Origin: Vacuolonema iberomarrocanum LEGE 07170
GTDB lineage: Bacteria > Cyanobacteriota > Cyanobacteriia > Elainellales > Elainellaceae
Length of the DNA stretch: 64,000 nucleotides
Assembly (NCBI GenBank): GCA_015207365.1
Contig: JADEXA010000012.1
Span: 1-64,000, forward strand
Direction of reading: 5' to 3'
Shown here: in pieces, positions 43,403 through 52,800 of the stretch
Position numbering within the stretch: the first letter of the stretch is position 1
How the letters are laid out: each line of letters opens with the position of its first letter
Made by a program: the position numbers and the translations under genes
Notes under the pieces: model-generated
Told to the model about the DNA's origin: nothing
The model's input: only the letters and a program-made list of their open reading frames with translations
Databases searched by the model: none

Positions 43403-43609
43403 ATGGCAAGGCGGAGAATTTTTTCGAGAATTCAGAAACTGTTTATCCTCAAGCGTGCAGGATACCGATGTCAGGGATGCGGCATTCCACTTACGCCTGA
43501 AAACTTTCACGCTGATCACATCGTGCCCTATTCAAAGGGCGGAGAGACGGCAGTCTATAACGGCCAAGCACTCTGCTCAACTTGCAACTTGAAAAAAGGA
43601 GACCAGTAA
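43403..43609 (+). CDS. Stand-alone HNH endonuclease
   Basis: 68 residues, almost entirely an HNH/zinc ribbon fold. C23-x2-C26 and C58-x2-C61 bind zinc. The metal finger has FHADHIVPYSKGG with Asp38-His39, then Asn53 and Asn62. This is the full catalytic set of a McrA-like HNH nuclease, but with no DNA-recognition domain, so targeting must come from a partner. The TAA stop shares its last base with the ATG of the helicase gene (TAATG), so the two are almost surely translated together. It cuts DNA in known relatives; the target here is unknown. Confidence 0.82.
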   Translation: MARRRIFSRIQKLFILKRAGYRCQGCGIPLTPENFHADHIVPYSKGGETAVYNGQALCSTCNLKKGDQ

Positions 43610-45933
43610 TGGAGCAAGTATCTCTTCCGTATTTTGCTCAACACAGTCCTACTGTTCTTGAGCGCTTGTATAACGGAAAGAGCGGTTTATACCCTCATCA
43701 AAGAGAAGCTTTACTTAAACTATTCCAAATGGGAATAGAGGGAAACCTTGCCCCTCAAAAGCGAATGCATGATTCAGGAGCCGCATTCTTCTTGATCGGT
43801 GTTGGGTGTGGAAAAACTGTGATTTTGCAAAGCGCTCCTTATGTTTTGGGTCGATTTATGAAGGGAAGGCAGGCACTATTCCTTTCACATAACTGTACTC
43901 TCCGACAAAGAGTCATGGAAGATTTTCCAAAGAATGGAGCAAAACCAGTTCTGCCAGAATGGCCTTTATACAAATACGGAATACTGGAAAAAACTGTACG
44001 CCCTCCAAAAATCCTCGAAGTTAGTGCTGAAGATTATGCGAATGTATCTTTTTGCCTTGAAGACGTTGATATTTTAGTTTCGAATTGGCAGTTTCTCAAA
44101 AACTTAGTAGGTAGAGGTGACATAAATCCTGATGATGTCGGTTTGATTGTAGTCGATGAAGCACATCATAGTGCAGCATCAAGTTATCGAACTATTTTTA
44201 ATTACTTTAGAAATGCGATTTTAGTATTTCTAACAGGTACTCGTCATAGGGGCGACAAAGAACAACTACCTTATGTTCCGTATCAAGTCGATGAATTCGA
44301 AGAACTTAACGGTCGCATCTCGCTCAAGAAAGCACCACGTGTCAATTTTGAATTCACAATTCAAGATGCTTGGAAACTTCCTGACCCTGTCATAAAGAGA
44401 ATTACATATCTTCCTGCAAAATCAGAAGGCTTTAAGATTGAAGAAGATGGTGAGGAGATTGAATACACAGCTGAGGAATTCTTTAATAAAGCCGAGAAAG
44501 ATCGAACTTGGTTTCATAACTGTATCTTAGCCGATTCCTTTTGTGAGCCAGTCTTAAATGAAGCCGTAAGATTGCTGGAAATCAAAAGAGCAAGCGGTAA
44601 ACCTCACAAGATGATTATTAGAGCCCTGAATATAAAACATGCACATCGGCTTCGAATCTTGTGTGAAAAGTATCCTTTGCTAACAGGTAAAGTTGGACTA
44701 GTACACTCGGAAAATGAAGAATATGACCAAGAAGGGCGACCTAGCGAAGTTTTCCGAAAATTTGCGACAGACCAACTCATAGCTCTAATACACGTCTCTA
44801 TGGTTGGTGAAGGTTTTAACGTCCCCTTTGCATCTATCTCGGTTCCGTTATGCGTGATGCGCTCTACACAAAAGGCTGAGCAGGAATTCGGTCGCATCAT
44901 TCGCAAAGTTGAAGGCAGTTACCCAGATCGCTATGACTTTGCCGACTTTAAATCGGACAATATGGCAATTGTTGTAACTCATCAATCTCTCGGCATAGAA
45001 GAACTTTTTGATCAATTCATGAGAGGAGATGAATATATAGATATTGAAGACTTAGATGACGAACTGCCAGAGTCTAGAAGTCGTGTTGTAATTGATGACT
45101 ATATCTCAGGGGATTCTATTTTACGTTTGTCTAGCACTGGCAATTTATCTGCTGGTGACGAAATTACTGTTAACTCAGTCAGCGAAAGTGGACAGGAACA
45201 GGAGCTTGTCTTTGTAGTAGACGATATCTTAGGCAAAAGCGATGTAAGGGTTAATCCTCTCATGGTGGACATCCCTAAGGGAAGCTCAGCAAGAAAGTCT
45301 ACACGAAAAGATGAGGAGGACGCCTGCAAGTTCATCGGACATCTTGGACTTAGGTGGTTTCTAAAAATTAACGGAAAAGAAGTTGAAATTGAGGATTATC
45401 GAAAACAAAAAGCTCTCCAAAATTTGAATTTATCGGAGGATTCCGACGGCCAGATTATAAGTTCTGAGGGTAAACGTTTAAGTGAATATCCTCCAGAAAT
45501 TGAACAGGCTATGATTGAGCGAATTAGCTCGGAATCGAAGGATGTAGATATTCCTTTTTCAAGTGTTGAAGCGTCTTGTTTTCCTGGAGAAGCTAAGAAA
45601 GAACGACAAGAATATCATTTGAAGAGAATTAAAAGAGCCATCTACGATCTTGAACGACTAACTGTAGATGGACGCAAAGGCAAAAATCTAGTTGAAGATC
45701 CCCTAGAATCGCTTAAAGAATATACCGAGAAACCCGACTATTCAAAAAGACCGGCCAAGAATAACCAGGAGCTTCTCCATCGGGGTATTCTTGGATGCTT
45801 GAAAATTTATACAGGTAAGAGTTGGAAGGAGCACATCACGGAAGAAGATTTCAATACAGCAGTTGAGATTGTTCTTAAGAAAGTGGGAGAAGTCCGAGAA
45901 GAATTGAACCAACGCCGTAGAAGCATCCGCTAG
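43609..45933 (+). CDS. SF2 DEAH-type helicase coupled to an HNH nuclease
   Basis: 774 residues from the ATG at 43609. Helicase motifs in order: LYPHQREAL (27-35), GVGCGKT (64-70, motif I), VVDEAHH (motif II, DEAH at 183-186), FLTGTRH (motif III, about 208-214), SMVGEGFNVP (motif V) and QEFGRIIRK (motif VI, 425-433). An insertion of about 100 residues separates the two RecA domains. From about residue 460 the chain is acidic and ends in a helical domain of some 270 residues that I do not recognise. There is no nuclease motif inside, so the upstream HNH protein would be the cutter. The DNA is clearly AT-richer than the host genes and has no HIP1 site, which supports horizontal transfer. Defence against phage or plasmids is the most likely role (inference). 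Confidence 0.8.
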   Translation: MEQVSLPYFAQHSPTVLERLYNGKSGLYPHQREALLKLFQMGIEGNLAPQKRMHDSGAAFFLIGVGCGKTVILQSAPYVLGRFMKGRQALFLSHNCTLRQRVMEDFPKNGAKPVLPEWPLYKYGILEKTVRPPKILEVSAEDYANVSFCLEDVDILVSNWQFLKNLVGRGDINPDDVGLIVVDEAHHSAASSYRTIFNYFRNAILVFLTGTRHRGDKEQLPYVPYQVDEFEELNGRISLKKAPRVNFEFTIQDAWKLPDPVIKRITYLPAKSEGFKIEEDGEEIEYTAEEFFNKAEKDRTWFHNCILADSFCEPVLNEAVRLLEIKRASGKPHKMIIRALNIKHAHRLRILCEKYPLLTGKVGLVHSENEEYDQEGRPSEVFRKFATDQLIALIHVSMVGEGFNVPFASISVPLCVMRSTQKAEQEFGRIIRKVEGSYPDRYDFADFKSDNMAIVVTHQSLGIEELFDQFMRGDEYIDIEDLDDELPESRSRVVIDDYISGDSILRLSSTGNLSAGDEITVNSVSESGQEQELVFVVDDILGKSDVRVNPLMVDIPKGSSARKSTRKDEEDACKFIGHLGLRWFLKINGKEVEIEDYRKQKALQNLNLSEDSDGQIISSEGKRLSEYPPEIEQAMIERISSESKDVDIPFSSVEASCFPGEAKKERQEYHLKRIKRAIYDLERLTVDGRKGKNLVEDPLESLKEYTEKPDYSKRPAKNNQELLHRGILGCLKIYTGKSWKEHITEEDFNTAVEIVLKKVGEVREELNQRRRSIR

Positions 45934-46104
45934 TTCTTGCCAAAGCGTTGACAACTTCCTCCAGCTTCCGTAAGCCATATTAAATGAACTGCCGGACACA
46001 GGAGCGATTGCTAGTGGGCGATAACTTCAGAGCAGTGCTGAGGATCAGGCCTGTCAGCTGAGCAGGATCTTGCTGGCAATACTTCAGCATCTCAATAAAT
46101 TTTG

Positions 46105-46755
46105 CTAAGCTTCCTCAGCCGCCAAAATCTGCTCCACCGTCAACTCCAACTCCGGAAACGTCAGACACGGCACCGTCTCCCCTGCCACATATTCCGCCTT
46201 CCGATATACCCCATCCGCCAGCGTCAGCACAATCACCTTCTTGCCCTTCCCCCGCTGACAATATTTCGCTGGAATCTGCCCCCGGTAGTCTACAATCCAG
46301 AATTCCGTTACCTGCAGCGCCTCATACTCCTCCTGCTTCTCCACCAAATCCGTACTCCAATTTCCCGAGGCAATCTCCACAATCATCCGAGGAACGCTGC
46401 GAATCCCCGGTCGCCGATCATCCCACCGCGTTGCAGGCCGGTCAATCACCGCTACATCAGGGCGTCGCCCCCTAGTGTTGTCAATCATCAACGCATTCCA
46501 CTTTCGCACTGAGTATCGCAGCTTCATGCGCCGATACTGCAGTTCAAACATAAACGAGAGGAACTCTAAAATCTCTTCATGCCAATCATCCGGCTCCGGC
46601 ATGAGTACCAGCCTCCCATCGACCAGTTCGTACTCGTTTAGTTCATTGCCATCCTCAACATCAATGAACGCTTCAAATGTGAGGTCTCGTGCGATCGCCG
46701 GAATCATCATGGCACTCTGGGCAGGATTTGCAATATCGGTTTGCAGTCCAATCAA
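46105..46755 (-). CDS. Uma2-family endonuclease-like protein
   Basis: 216 residues from the ATG at 46755; starts at internal ATGs (about residues 16-17) are possible. The Uma2 (DUF820) PD-(D/E)XK core is intact: YELVDGRLVLMPEPDDWHEE, then RGRRPDVAVIDRP with Asp, PRMIVEIASGNW with Glu, and KQEEYEALQVTEFWIVDY. Uma2 genes occur in dozens of copies in cyanobacteria; their role is not established, and nuclease activity is assumed from the fold. It faces the HNH-helicase pair tail to tail, 170 bases apart. Confidence 0.85.
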   Translation of the reverse strand: MIGLQTDIANPAQSAMMIPAIARDLTFEAFIDVEDGNELNEYELVDGRLVLMPEPDDWHEEILEFLSFMFELQYRRMKLRYSVRKWNALMIDNTRGRRPDVAVIDRPATRWDDRRPGIRSVPRMIVEIASGNWSTDLVEKQEEYEALQVTEFWIVDYRGQIPAKYCQRGKGKKVIVLTLADGVYRKAEYVAGETVPCLTFPELELTVEQILAAEEA

Positions 46756-47105
46756 GCTGAATGTAAAGGCATCAACAGATGTTCTTCTACTGTATAACCC
46801 CTTGAACGATGAGAACCAAAGCTCTTTTCTAACGAGGCTTGTAGGGGCGATCGCCCTATCCCTACGGGCAATCCAGTAGCATTAGATTCGACTCAGCAAC
46901 TTTGAATCTGAGCGGCATTTTAAGCAACGTGAAGAAACATTGTGGAATGTAATCGATGTATTCGTCCTCACAATTTCCTCAAAATGTTTGCCTATAACCA
47001 AAACTGCAAGGAAGAAGTTGCTCCGAATACCAAACGTAGAGCAGTTTCTATCCTAGCTTTGACGCTCTTTAGACGCTATGTAGAAGCAAGAGTAAGGAGA
47101 TTATT
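46756..47105. other. Intergenic region upstream of ppsA
   Basis: About 350 bases between divergent genes. The last 20 bases hold AAGGAGATTATT, the ppsA ribosome binding site. I see no repeat or RNA structure. Confidence 0.4.
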
Positions 47106-49562
47106 ATGGTACAGACCGTCAATACCTCCCCCGCCAATTCTTTTGGCCGAGAACATGCCTTTGTTTTGCCATTCCGGCAAGTTGGAATTGCAGACATTCC
47201 ACTGGTTGGAGGCAAAAACGCATCGCTTGGAGAAATGCTTCAAGAACTAACTCCCAAAGGCATTAGCGTGCCAGACGGATTTGCGACGACGGCTCATGCG
47301 TATCGTTACTTCGTCCAAATTGCTGGATTAGAAGAAAAGCTACGGCTTTTGTTTGCTGACCTGGATGTGGAAGATGTAACTAGCCTACGGTGGGTTGGTA
47401 AGCAAGCCCGTTCTTTGATTTTGCAAACGCCTTTCCCCGACGAATTGCAAGAAGCGATCGCCGAAGGATATCGGGATTTGTGCGATCGCTATGGGACTGA
47501 CACCGATGTAGCGGTTCGTTCTAGTGCGACAGCAGAAGACTTGCCTGATGCGAGCTTTGCCGGACAGCAGGAAACCTACCTGAACGTGCATGGGCTGAAG
47601 GGCGTGCTGGAATCTTGCCACAAGTGCTTTGCCTCCATCTTCACCGATCGCGCGATTTCCTATCGCCAGATCAAAGGTTTCGACCACTTTAATGTGGCCC
47701 TGTCTGTTGGTGTGCAAAAGATGGTGCGTTCTGACATGGCATCCTCGGGTGTGATGTTCTCCATCGACACTGAAACGGGCTTCAAAGATGCAGCGTTGAT
47801 CACCGCAGCCTATGGGTTAGGAGAAAACGTGGTGCAAGGTGCCGTCAACCCTGACGAATACCTAGTCTTCAAGCCCACATTGAAAGATGGCTATCGCCCA
47901 ATTCTGGAAAAACGCCTGGGCACCAAAGAAATCAAGATGGTGTACGACCTCGGTGGAAGTAAGTTCACCAAGAACGTATCGGTGCCTCCAGAACAACGGC
48001 GGGAATTCTCCCTCAACGACGAGGAAATTCTGACTTTGGCGAAGTGGGCTTGTGCCATTGAAGACCACTACGCGGGTGTGCGGGGTACCGACAGCCCCAT
48101 GGATATTGAATGGGCGAAAGACGGCATCACTGGCGAACTGTTTATTGTGCAGGCCCGTCCCGAAACCGTCCAATCGCAGAAATCTAAGAGCGTGCTGCGG
48201 AGCTACGAGTTGAAAGCACACAGCAAAATCCTGACAACAGGACGTTCTGTGGGCGAAATGATTGGCCAAGGCAAGGCTCGTGTCATTCTCGATGTGCACC
48301 AGATTGACCAGTTCAAAGCCGGTGAAGTGTTGGTAACCAACCGCACCGACCCAGATTGGGAACCGATCATGAAAAAAGCGAGTGCGATCGTCACCAACCA
48401 GGGTGGCCGCACCTGCCACGCCGCCATCATTGCACGGGAAATGGGGATTCCGGCGATCGTAGGTTGTGGCGACGCAACGACGGCACTGGAAACTGGACAG
48501 GAAATTACTGTTTCCTGTGCAGAAGGGGAAGAAGGTCGCGCCTATGAAGGTTTGCTACCGTTCAACATCAACGAAGTCCAGCTCACCAATCTGCCACGCA
48601 CCCGCACGCAGATCTTGATGAACGTGGGCAACCCCGAAGAAGCCTTTGGTTTGTCGGCCATTCCCAACGATGGTGTTGGCCTAGCACGGATGGAATTCAT
48701 CATCGCCAACCACATTCAGGCACACCCATTGGCATTGCTCAACTTCGACAAGCTCGAAGATGAACTGGCTCGCTACAAGATCTCAGAACTGACCGCCCAA
48801 TACGATGACAAGGCTCAGTTCTTCGTCGACAAGCTGGCACGGGGCATTGGCACGATCGCCGCTGCCTTCTATCCCAAGCCAGTGGTTGTGCGCCTGTCTG
48901 ACTTCAAGAGCAACGAATATGCCAACCTGCTGGGCGGTCGCCAGTTTGAGCCGAAGGAAGAAAACCCGATGATCGGCTGGCGTGGCGCATCCCGCTACTA
49001 CGACGAGAAGTACCGTGCAGGCTTCGATTTGGAATGTCAAGCCATGAAGCGCGTACGGGACGACATGGGCCTCACCAATGTGGTTCTCATGGTGCCCTTC
49101 TGCCGCACACCGCAAGAAGGCCAGCGGGTACTGCAAGTGATGGAAGAGAACGGTCTAGTCCGTGGCGTCAATGGACTGCAAGTCTATGTGATGTGCGAAC
49201 TGCCCAGCAACGTGGCCATGGCGGAAGAGTTTGCAGAGGTCTTTGATGGCTTCTCCATTGGCTCGAACGACTTGACCCAACTGACCCTGGGCTTGGATCG
49301 GGATTCTGCTCTCGTGGCTCACCTGTTTGATGAACGGTGTGAAGCGGTAACGCGGATGATTGCCCGTGCTATCTCGGTTGCAAGGGAGAAAGGTCGCAAG
49401 ATCGGTATCTGCGGTCAGGCTCCTAGCGATTATCCTGAGTTTGCTCGCTTCTTGGTAGACCAGGGCATCAACTCCATCAGCTTGAACCCTGATTCTGTGC
49501 TGAAGACCATGCTGGATATTGCAGATACCGAGAAAGCAATTGACCAGCAATCTGATTCCTGA
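47106..49562 (+). CDS. ppsA: Phosphoenolpyruvate synthase
   Basis: 818 residues from the ATG at 47106. The ATP-grasp part opens with PLVGGKNASLGEMLQELTPK and GFATTAHAYRYF, and includes VAVRSSATAEDLPDASFAGQ. The swivelling domain has GGRTCHAAIIAREMGIPAIV with phospho-acceptor His438. The C-terminal PEP domain has DGVGLARMEFIIANHI, RLSDFKSNEYANLLGG, FSIGSNDLTQLTLGLDRDS and KIGICGQAPSDYPEF with the catalytic Cys. It makes PEP from pyruvate, ATP and water in gluconeogenesis; the synthase type is indicated by the length and by NEYANLLGG. A strong terminator follows. No partner regulator gene is adjacent. Confidence 0.95.
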   Translation: MVQTVNTSPANSFGREHAFVLPFRQVGIADIPLVGGKNASLGEMLQELTPKGISVPDGFATTAHAYRYFVQIAGLEEKLRLLFADLDVEDVTSLRWVGKQARSLILQTPFPDELQEAIAEGYRDLCDRYGTDTDVAVRSSATAEDLPDASFAGQQETYLNVHGLKGVLESCHKCFASIFTDRAISYRQIKGFDHFNVALSVGVQKMVRSDMASSGVMFSIDTETGFKDAALITAAYGLGENVVQGAVNPDEYLVFKPTLKDGYRPILEKRLGTKEIKMVYDLGGSKFTKNVSVPPEQRREFSLNDEEILTLAKWACAIEDHYAGVRGTDSPMDIEWAKDGITGELFIVQARPETVQSQKSKSVLRSYELKAHSKILTTGRSVGEMIGQGKARVILDVHQIDQFKAGEVLVTNRTDPDWEPIMKKASAIVTNQGGRTCHAAIIAREMGIPAIVGCGDATTALETGQEITVSCAEGEEGRAYEGLLPFNINEVQLTNLPRTRTQILMNVGNPEEAFGLSAIPNDGVGLARMEFIIANHIQAHPLALLNFDKLEDELARYKISELTAQYDDKAQFFVDKLARGIGTIAAAFYPKPVVVRLSDFKSNEYANLLGGRQFEPKEENPMIGWRGASRYYDEKYRAGFDLECQAMKRVRDDMGLTNVVLMVPFCRTPQEGQRVLQVMEENGLVRGVNGLQVYVMCELPSNVAMAEEFAEVFDGFSIGSNDLTQLTLGLDRDSALVAHLFDERCEAVTRMIARAISVAREKGRKIGICGQAPSDYPEFARFLVDQGINSISLNPDSVLKTMLDIADTEKAIDQQSDS

Positions 49563-49725
49563 GACCTATGTGTGGTGTGAGGTTGCATTCCTGGGAAGAT
49601 AACCCTCACGGCGTCACGGGAGATCGGCAAAGATTCCTCAGTCGGTCTCCCCAAAACCTTCTCAGACGCAATCCTTCTAGACAACTGAATGAAATGACTC
49701 TCATGCCTGACAAGGGCTGAACACC

Positions 49726-49762
49726 GAGGGGTGCGATCGATGCGATCGCACCCCTCTTTCTC
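49726..49762 (+). terminator. Strong Rho-independent terminator after ppsA, with HIP1 in the stem
   Basis: GAGGGGTGCGATCG pairs with CGATCGCACCCCTC around a few bases and is followed by TTTCTC. A HIP1 octamer forms part of the stem. On the minus strand it also stands at the 3' end of the extracellular nuclease gene. Confidence 0.75.
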
Positions 49763-49802
49763 ATTCTCGGGTTTGCAGATTTCAAGCCGCCATCCAATTC
49801 GG

Positions 49803-52800
49803 TTACATCACATCACCATTGGCGATCGCACTCACCTCCTGAATGTTGTCGAACAAACTGCTGGCCGCACCTGCAAAGGCATTGGCTGTTGCAGTATCTC
49901 CAAAACCGAACTCAAACCGCCCACCAACGCTCCGTCCACCAATCACAACAGTGTCTGTAGAAGTAACCCGAATTTGGTTAGGAATCCGGCCTTCAGCGAT
50001 CCTTGTAGCATTGAAGTTGCCGTCACGAAGCTGCGACCCCCCGAAGATGACATCGGCGACTTCCTCAACAAATGTCTCAAGCGTGTTAGAGCGGGTTTGC
50101 GTCTCACCCCCATCGGTTGTGAAACCAAACTCATCATTCACATCATCGAAAAACAAGCGTGCGCCGGTTAAGGTATCGAAACGGAAATCCGTCGGATCTG
50201 TCGCAACAGCGTTGTTAACGTCGATTTCTGTGAACATGCGCTCAACAAAGGTCTCGAAGGTTTCCGCTTCAGTCGAGTTATCGAACTGAATTCGGTAGGA
50301 ACCTCCAATCCCACGCCCGCCAATCACAACTTCGTCATTAGCATTGGTGTTGATAGTGTTAGGTCCTTGCCCCAGAGGGAGGCGCTGGTCGTTGATGGTG
50401 CCTGTCCGCTCGATCACCCCATCAAAAACGTCGGCAGCTCTTACGAGGAAATCATCGAAATCCTGGAATCTTGCTCGGCCACTCACCCCTTGTCCAGAGA
50501 TGAAGAAGGCATCGCCATCAAAACCAAACGCGTTAGCGCCGCCATTGGTTCCCTGGCTAAATCTAAACGATGTGCCACTGTTGGTTAGGTCAGAGGGGCC
50601 TTCAATTGTGACGCCTACATTGGCTGTGGCCGTCAGCCCACCATCCGTAACGGTGTAGCTAAATGCATCGGTTGCTGTTTCCCCAGCAGCCAGGTACGTA
50701 AAGAAGCCATTGGGGTCGTAGGTAAACGTTCCATCCGCGTTTTGCGTCACAATGCCAGATGTGGTGCTGTCATCGAAGGACTCAATGGACAGTGCATCGT
50801 CATCCGGGTCACTGTCGTTCGCCAGAACATCGATTGTGACCGTCTCATCTTCCTCAAGGGTAGCTGTATCATCCACAGCCACAGGGGCTTGGTTGGGGGT
50901 ATCCAGAGCTAAGCCAACAATGACAGGATCATGGTCAGACGCGCGGAAGGAGTCACTGCTCAGGAGAGCTGGATCGCGACCAAATTCGAGGTTGTAATCA
51001 AAAGCATCCGGCTCATCGGCATTGATATGCCACTCCGTTGCTCCAGTTACCTGAGACAGGAGGGGGGAGTTGGCTATCGCATAGTCGAGGGTGCCGGTTT
51101 GACCATCAAATACAAAGGAGTAGGCATCGTCGCCAATAAACTGTTGAGCCAGATCCGTGTAGCCTTGGTTTTCCAGGGCTTGAATTGGGTCTTCGTTGGC
51201 ATAGGCATTGAGGTCCCCCAGGATAAGAACATCCGCATCCCCAGACCCTGTCGGATCGGTGTCTAGCCAGGCCGCTAGGGCATTGGCAGCATCAGTGCGC
51301 GTATCATTCCAGTAGCCTTGCCCATCGAACTGATCGCTATCTGGATTGCTGGGATCGTCAGGGATGCCGTCGTCGTTGGCATCAAGCCCCGAATCCCCTT
51401 TGGACTTGAAGTGGTTGATAACCGCCGTGAAGGTTTCGCCGGAGCTGTCTTCTTCAAAGGTTTGCGCCAAAGCCGCCCGATTGCGACCTTGTCCGGTTCC
51501 ATTGGGGTCAACGAAGGACGGATCATCCAAAATGGCCGCGTCGCCCACCAGGTTGACGGTTGTGGTGTTGTAGATGAACCCAACGGCGATCGCATCACCA
51601 CCGACGAACTCAACATTGTCACCCGGACGCACCCAGTCGTAGATGTCAGCACCCAGTTCAGCATTAACTGCATTGACCAATTCCTGAATCGCCACATCCC
51701 GAGGATCTTGGGCATCGGTGTCATTGGGACTAGAGCCACCCTTCAGGAAGTCGTTTTCCAATTCCACCAGGCCAATAACATCGGACTCAGCACCAATGAT
51801 GGATTCCACCAACTTGTCTAACTGGCGATTGTACTCATCGAGCGGCCCCGTGCCGGGGCGAGCATTTCGCGGGTTGGTGTCTGCACCACGCGGTGACAGG
51901 TTGTTGGGACCAACGCCTTCATTACCAGGGAACGTGTCTAGGGTTGTGAAAAAGTTGAGTACGTTGAAGCTCGCAACTTTGAGCGTGCCTCCTACATCTT
52001 CAGGCCCGGTGGGGCGGGTGTTTTCCTGGGTCAGGTTACCCGTTGGAGTGTGAAGGCGGTACTCGGGTTCCTCACTGCCGGTTTGCTCATCTTCGCTGTA
52101 GCTCAGCACGCCGGTCAGTCCGGAGTAGGTGTCCCCCATGCGGAACACATCCCCGTTGTCGAGCGTACCATCGCTTCCAAGGTCGGGTACCAGAATGGAA
52201 CTAGGATTCTGATTATCTTGACCATCGTCAATAATCAAAGAGCGAGCCGCAATATCCTTCAGATGCTGCTCAAAGCCAGCCTGGCTGGGCGCATTGCTTT
52301 GGGTAAACTGCTCAAGACGACCCTCGGAGCTAACCCGAATCGTGCCAAAGCGGTCGAGTTGGAACAGCTCGGTGACCGACATCGCCTCAGGAATCGTAAC
52401 CAACATGCCTTCATAGGCTTCCAGATTGGCCACGAAGTCGCCATCGGCATCCTGCAAGACCGTCGCTGTGGGAAAAGTGACAATGGTAGAAGTTGGCAGG
52501 GTATTTCCCGACGAATCAACAGCCACGCTACTACCCGTGAGCCGGGTTTCTCCCTCTACTTCGGCAACCGTGCCCTCTACTGTGACCAAGTCGCCGATAT
52601 TGACGGTGTTACTGCTGGCGACAAAAATCCCTTCAGAGGTGAAGTCGTTGGTGTCGGCATCACCATCTTCTTCCTGAATGTAGAAACCGCCCAAGTCGGG
52701 GAAGACGGCGGTGACGATCGCTTGCACCCGGACAGAATTGCCTAGCAATGGAGATTCATCAGCGCTGCCTGCAACCCCAACTAACATGCCATCCGCCAGA

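Noticed and set aside
46102..46512. 136-codon plus-strand frame opposite the Uma2 gene
   Set aside because: Very Arg/Pro/His-rich translation typical of the antisense of a real gene; the minus strand has intact Uma2 motifs.
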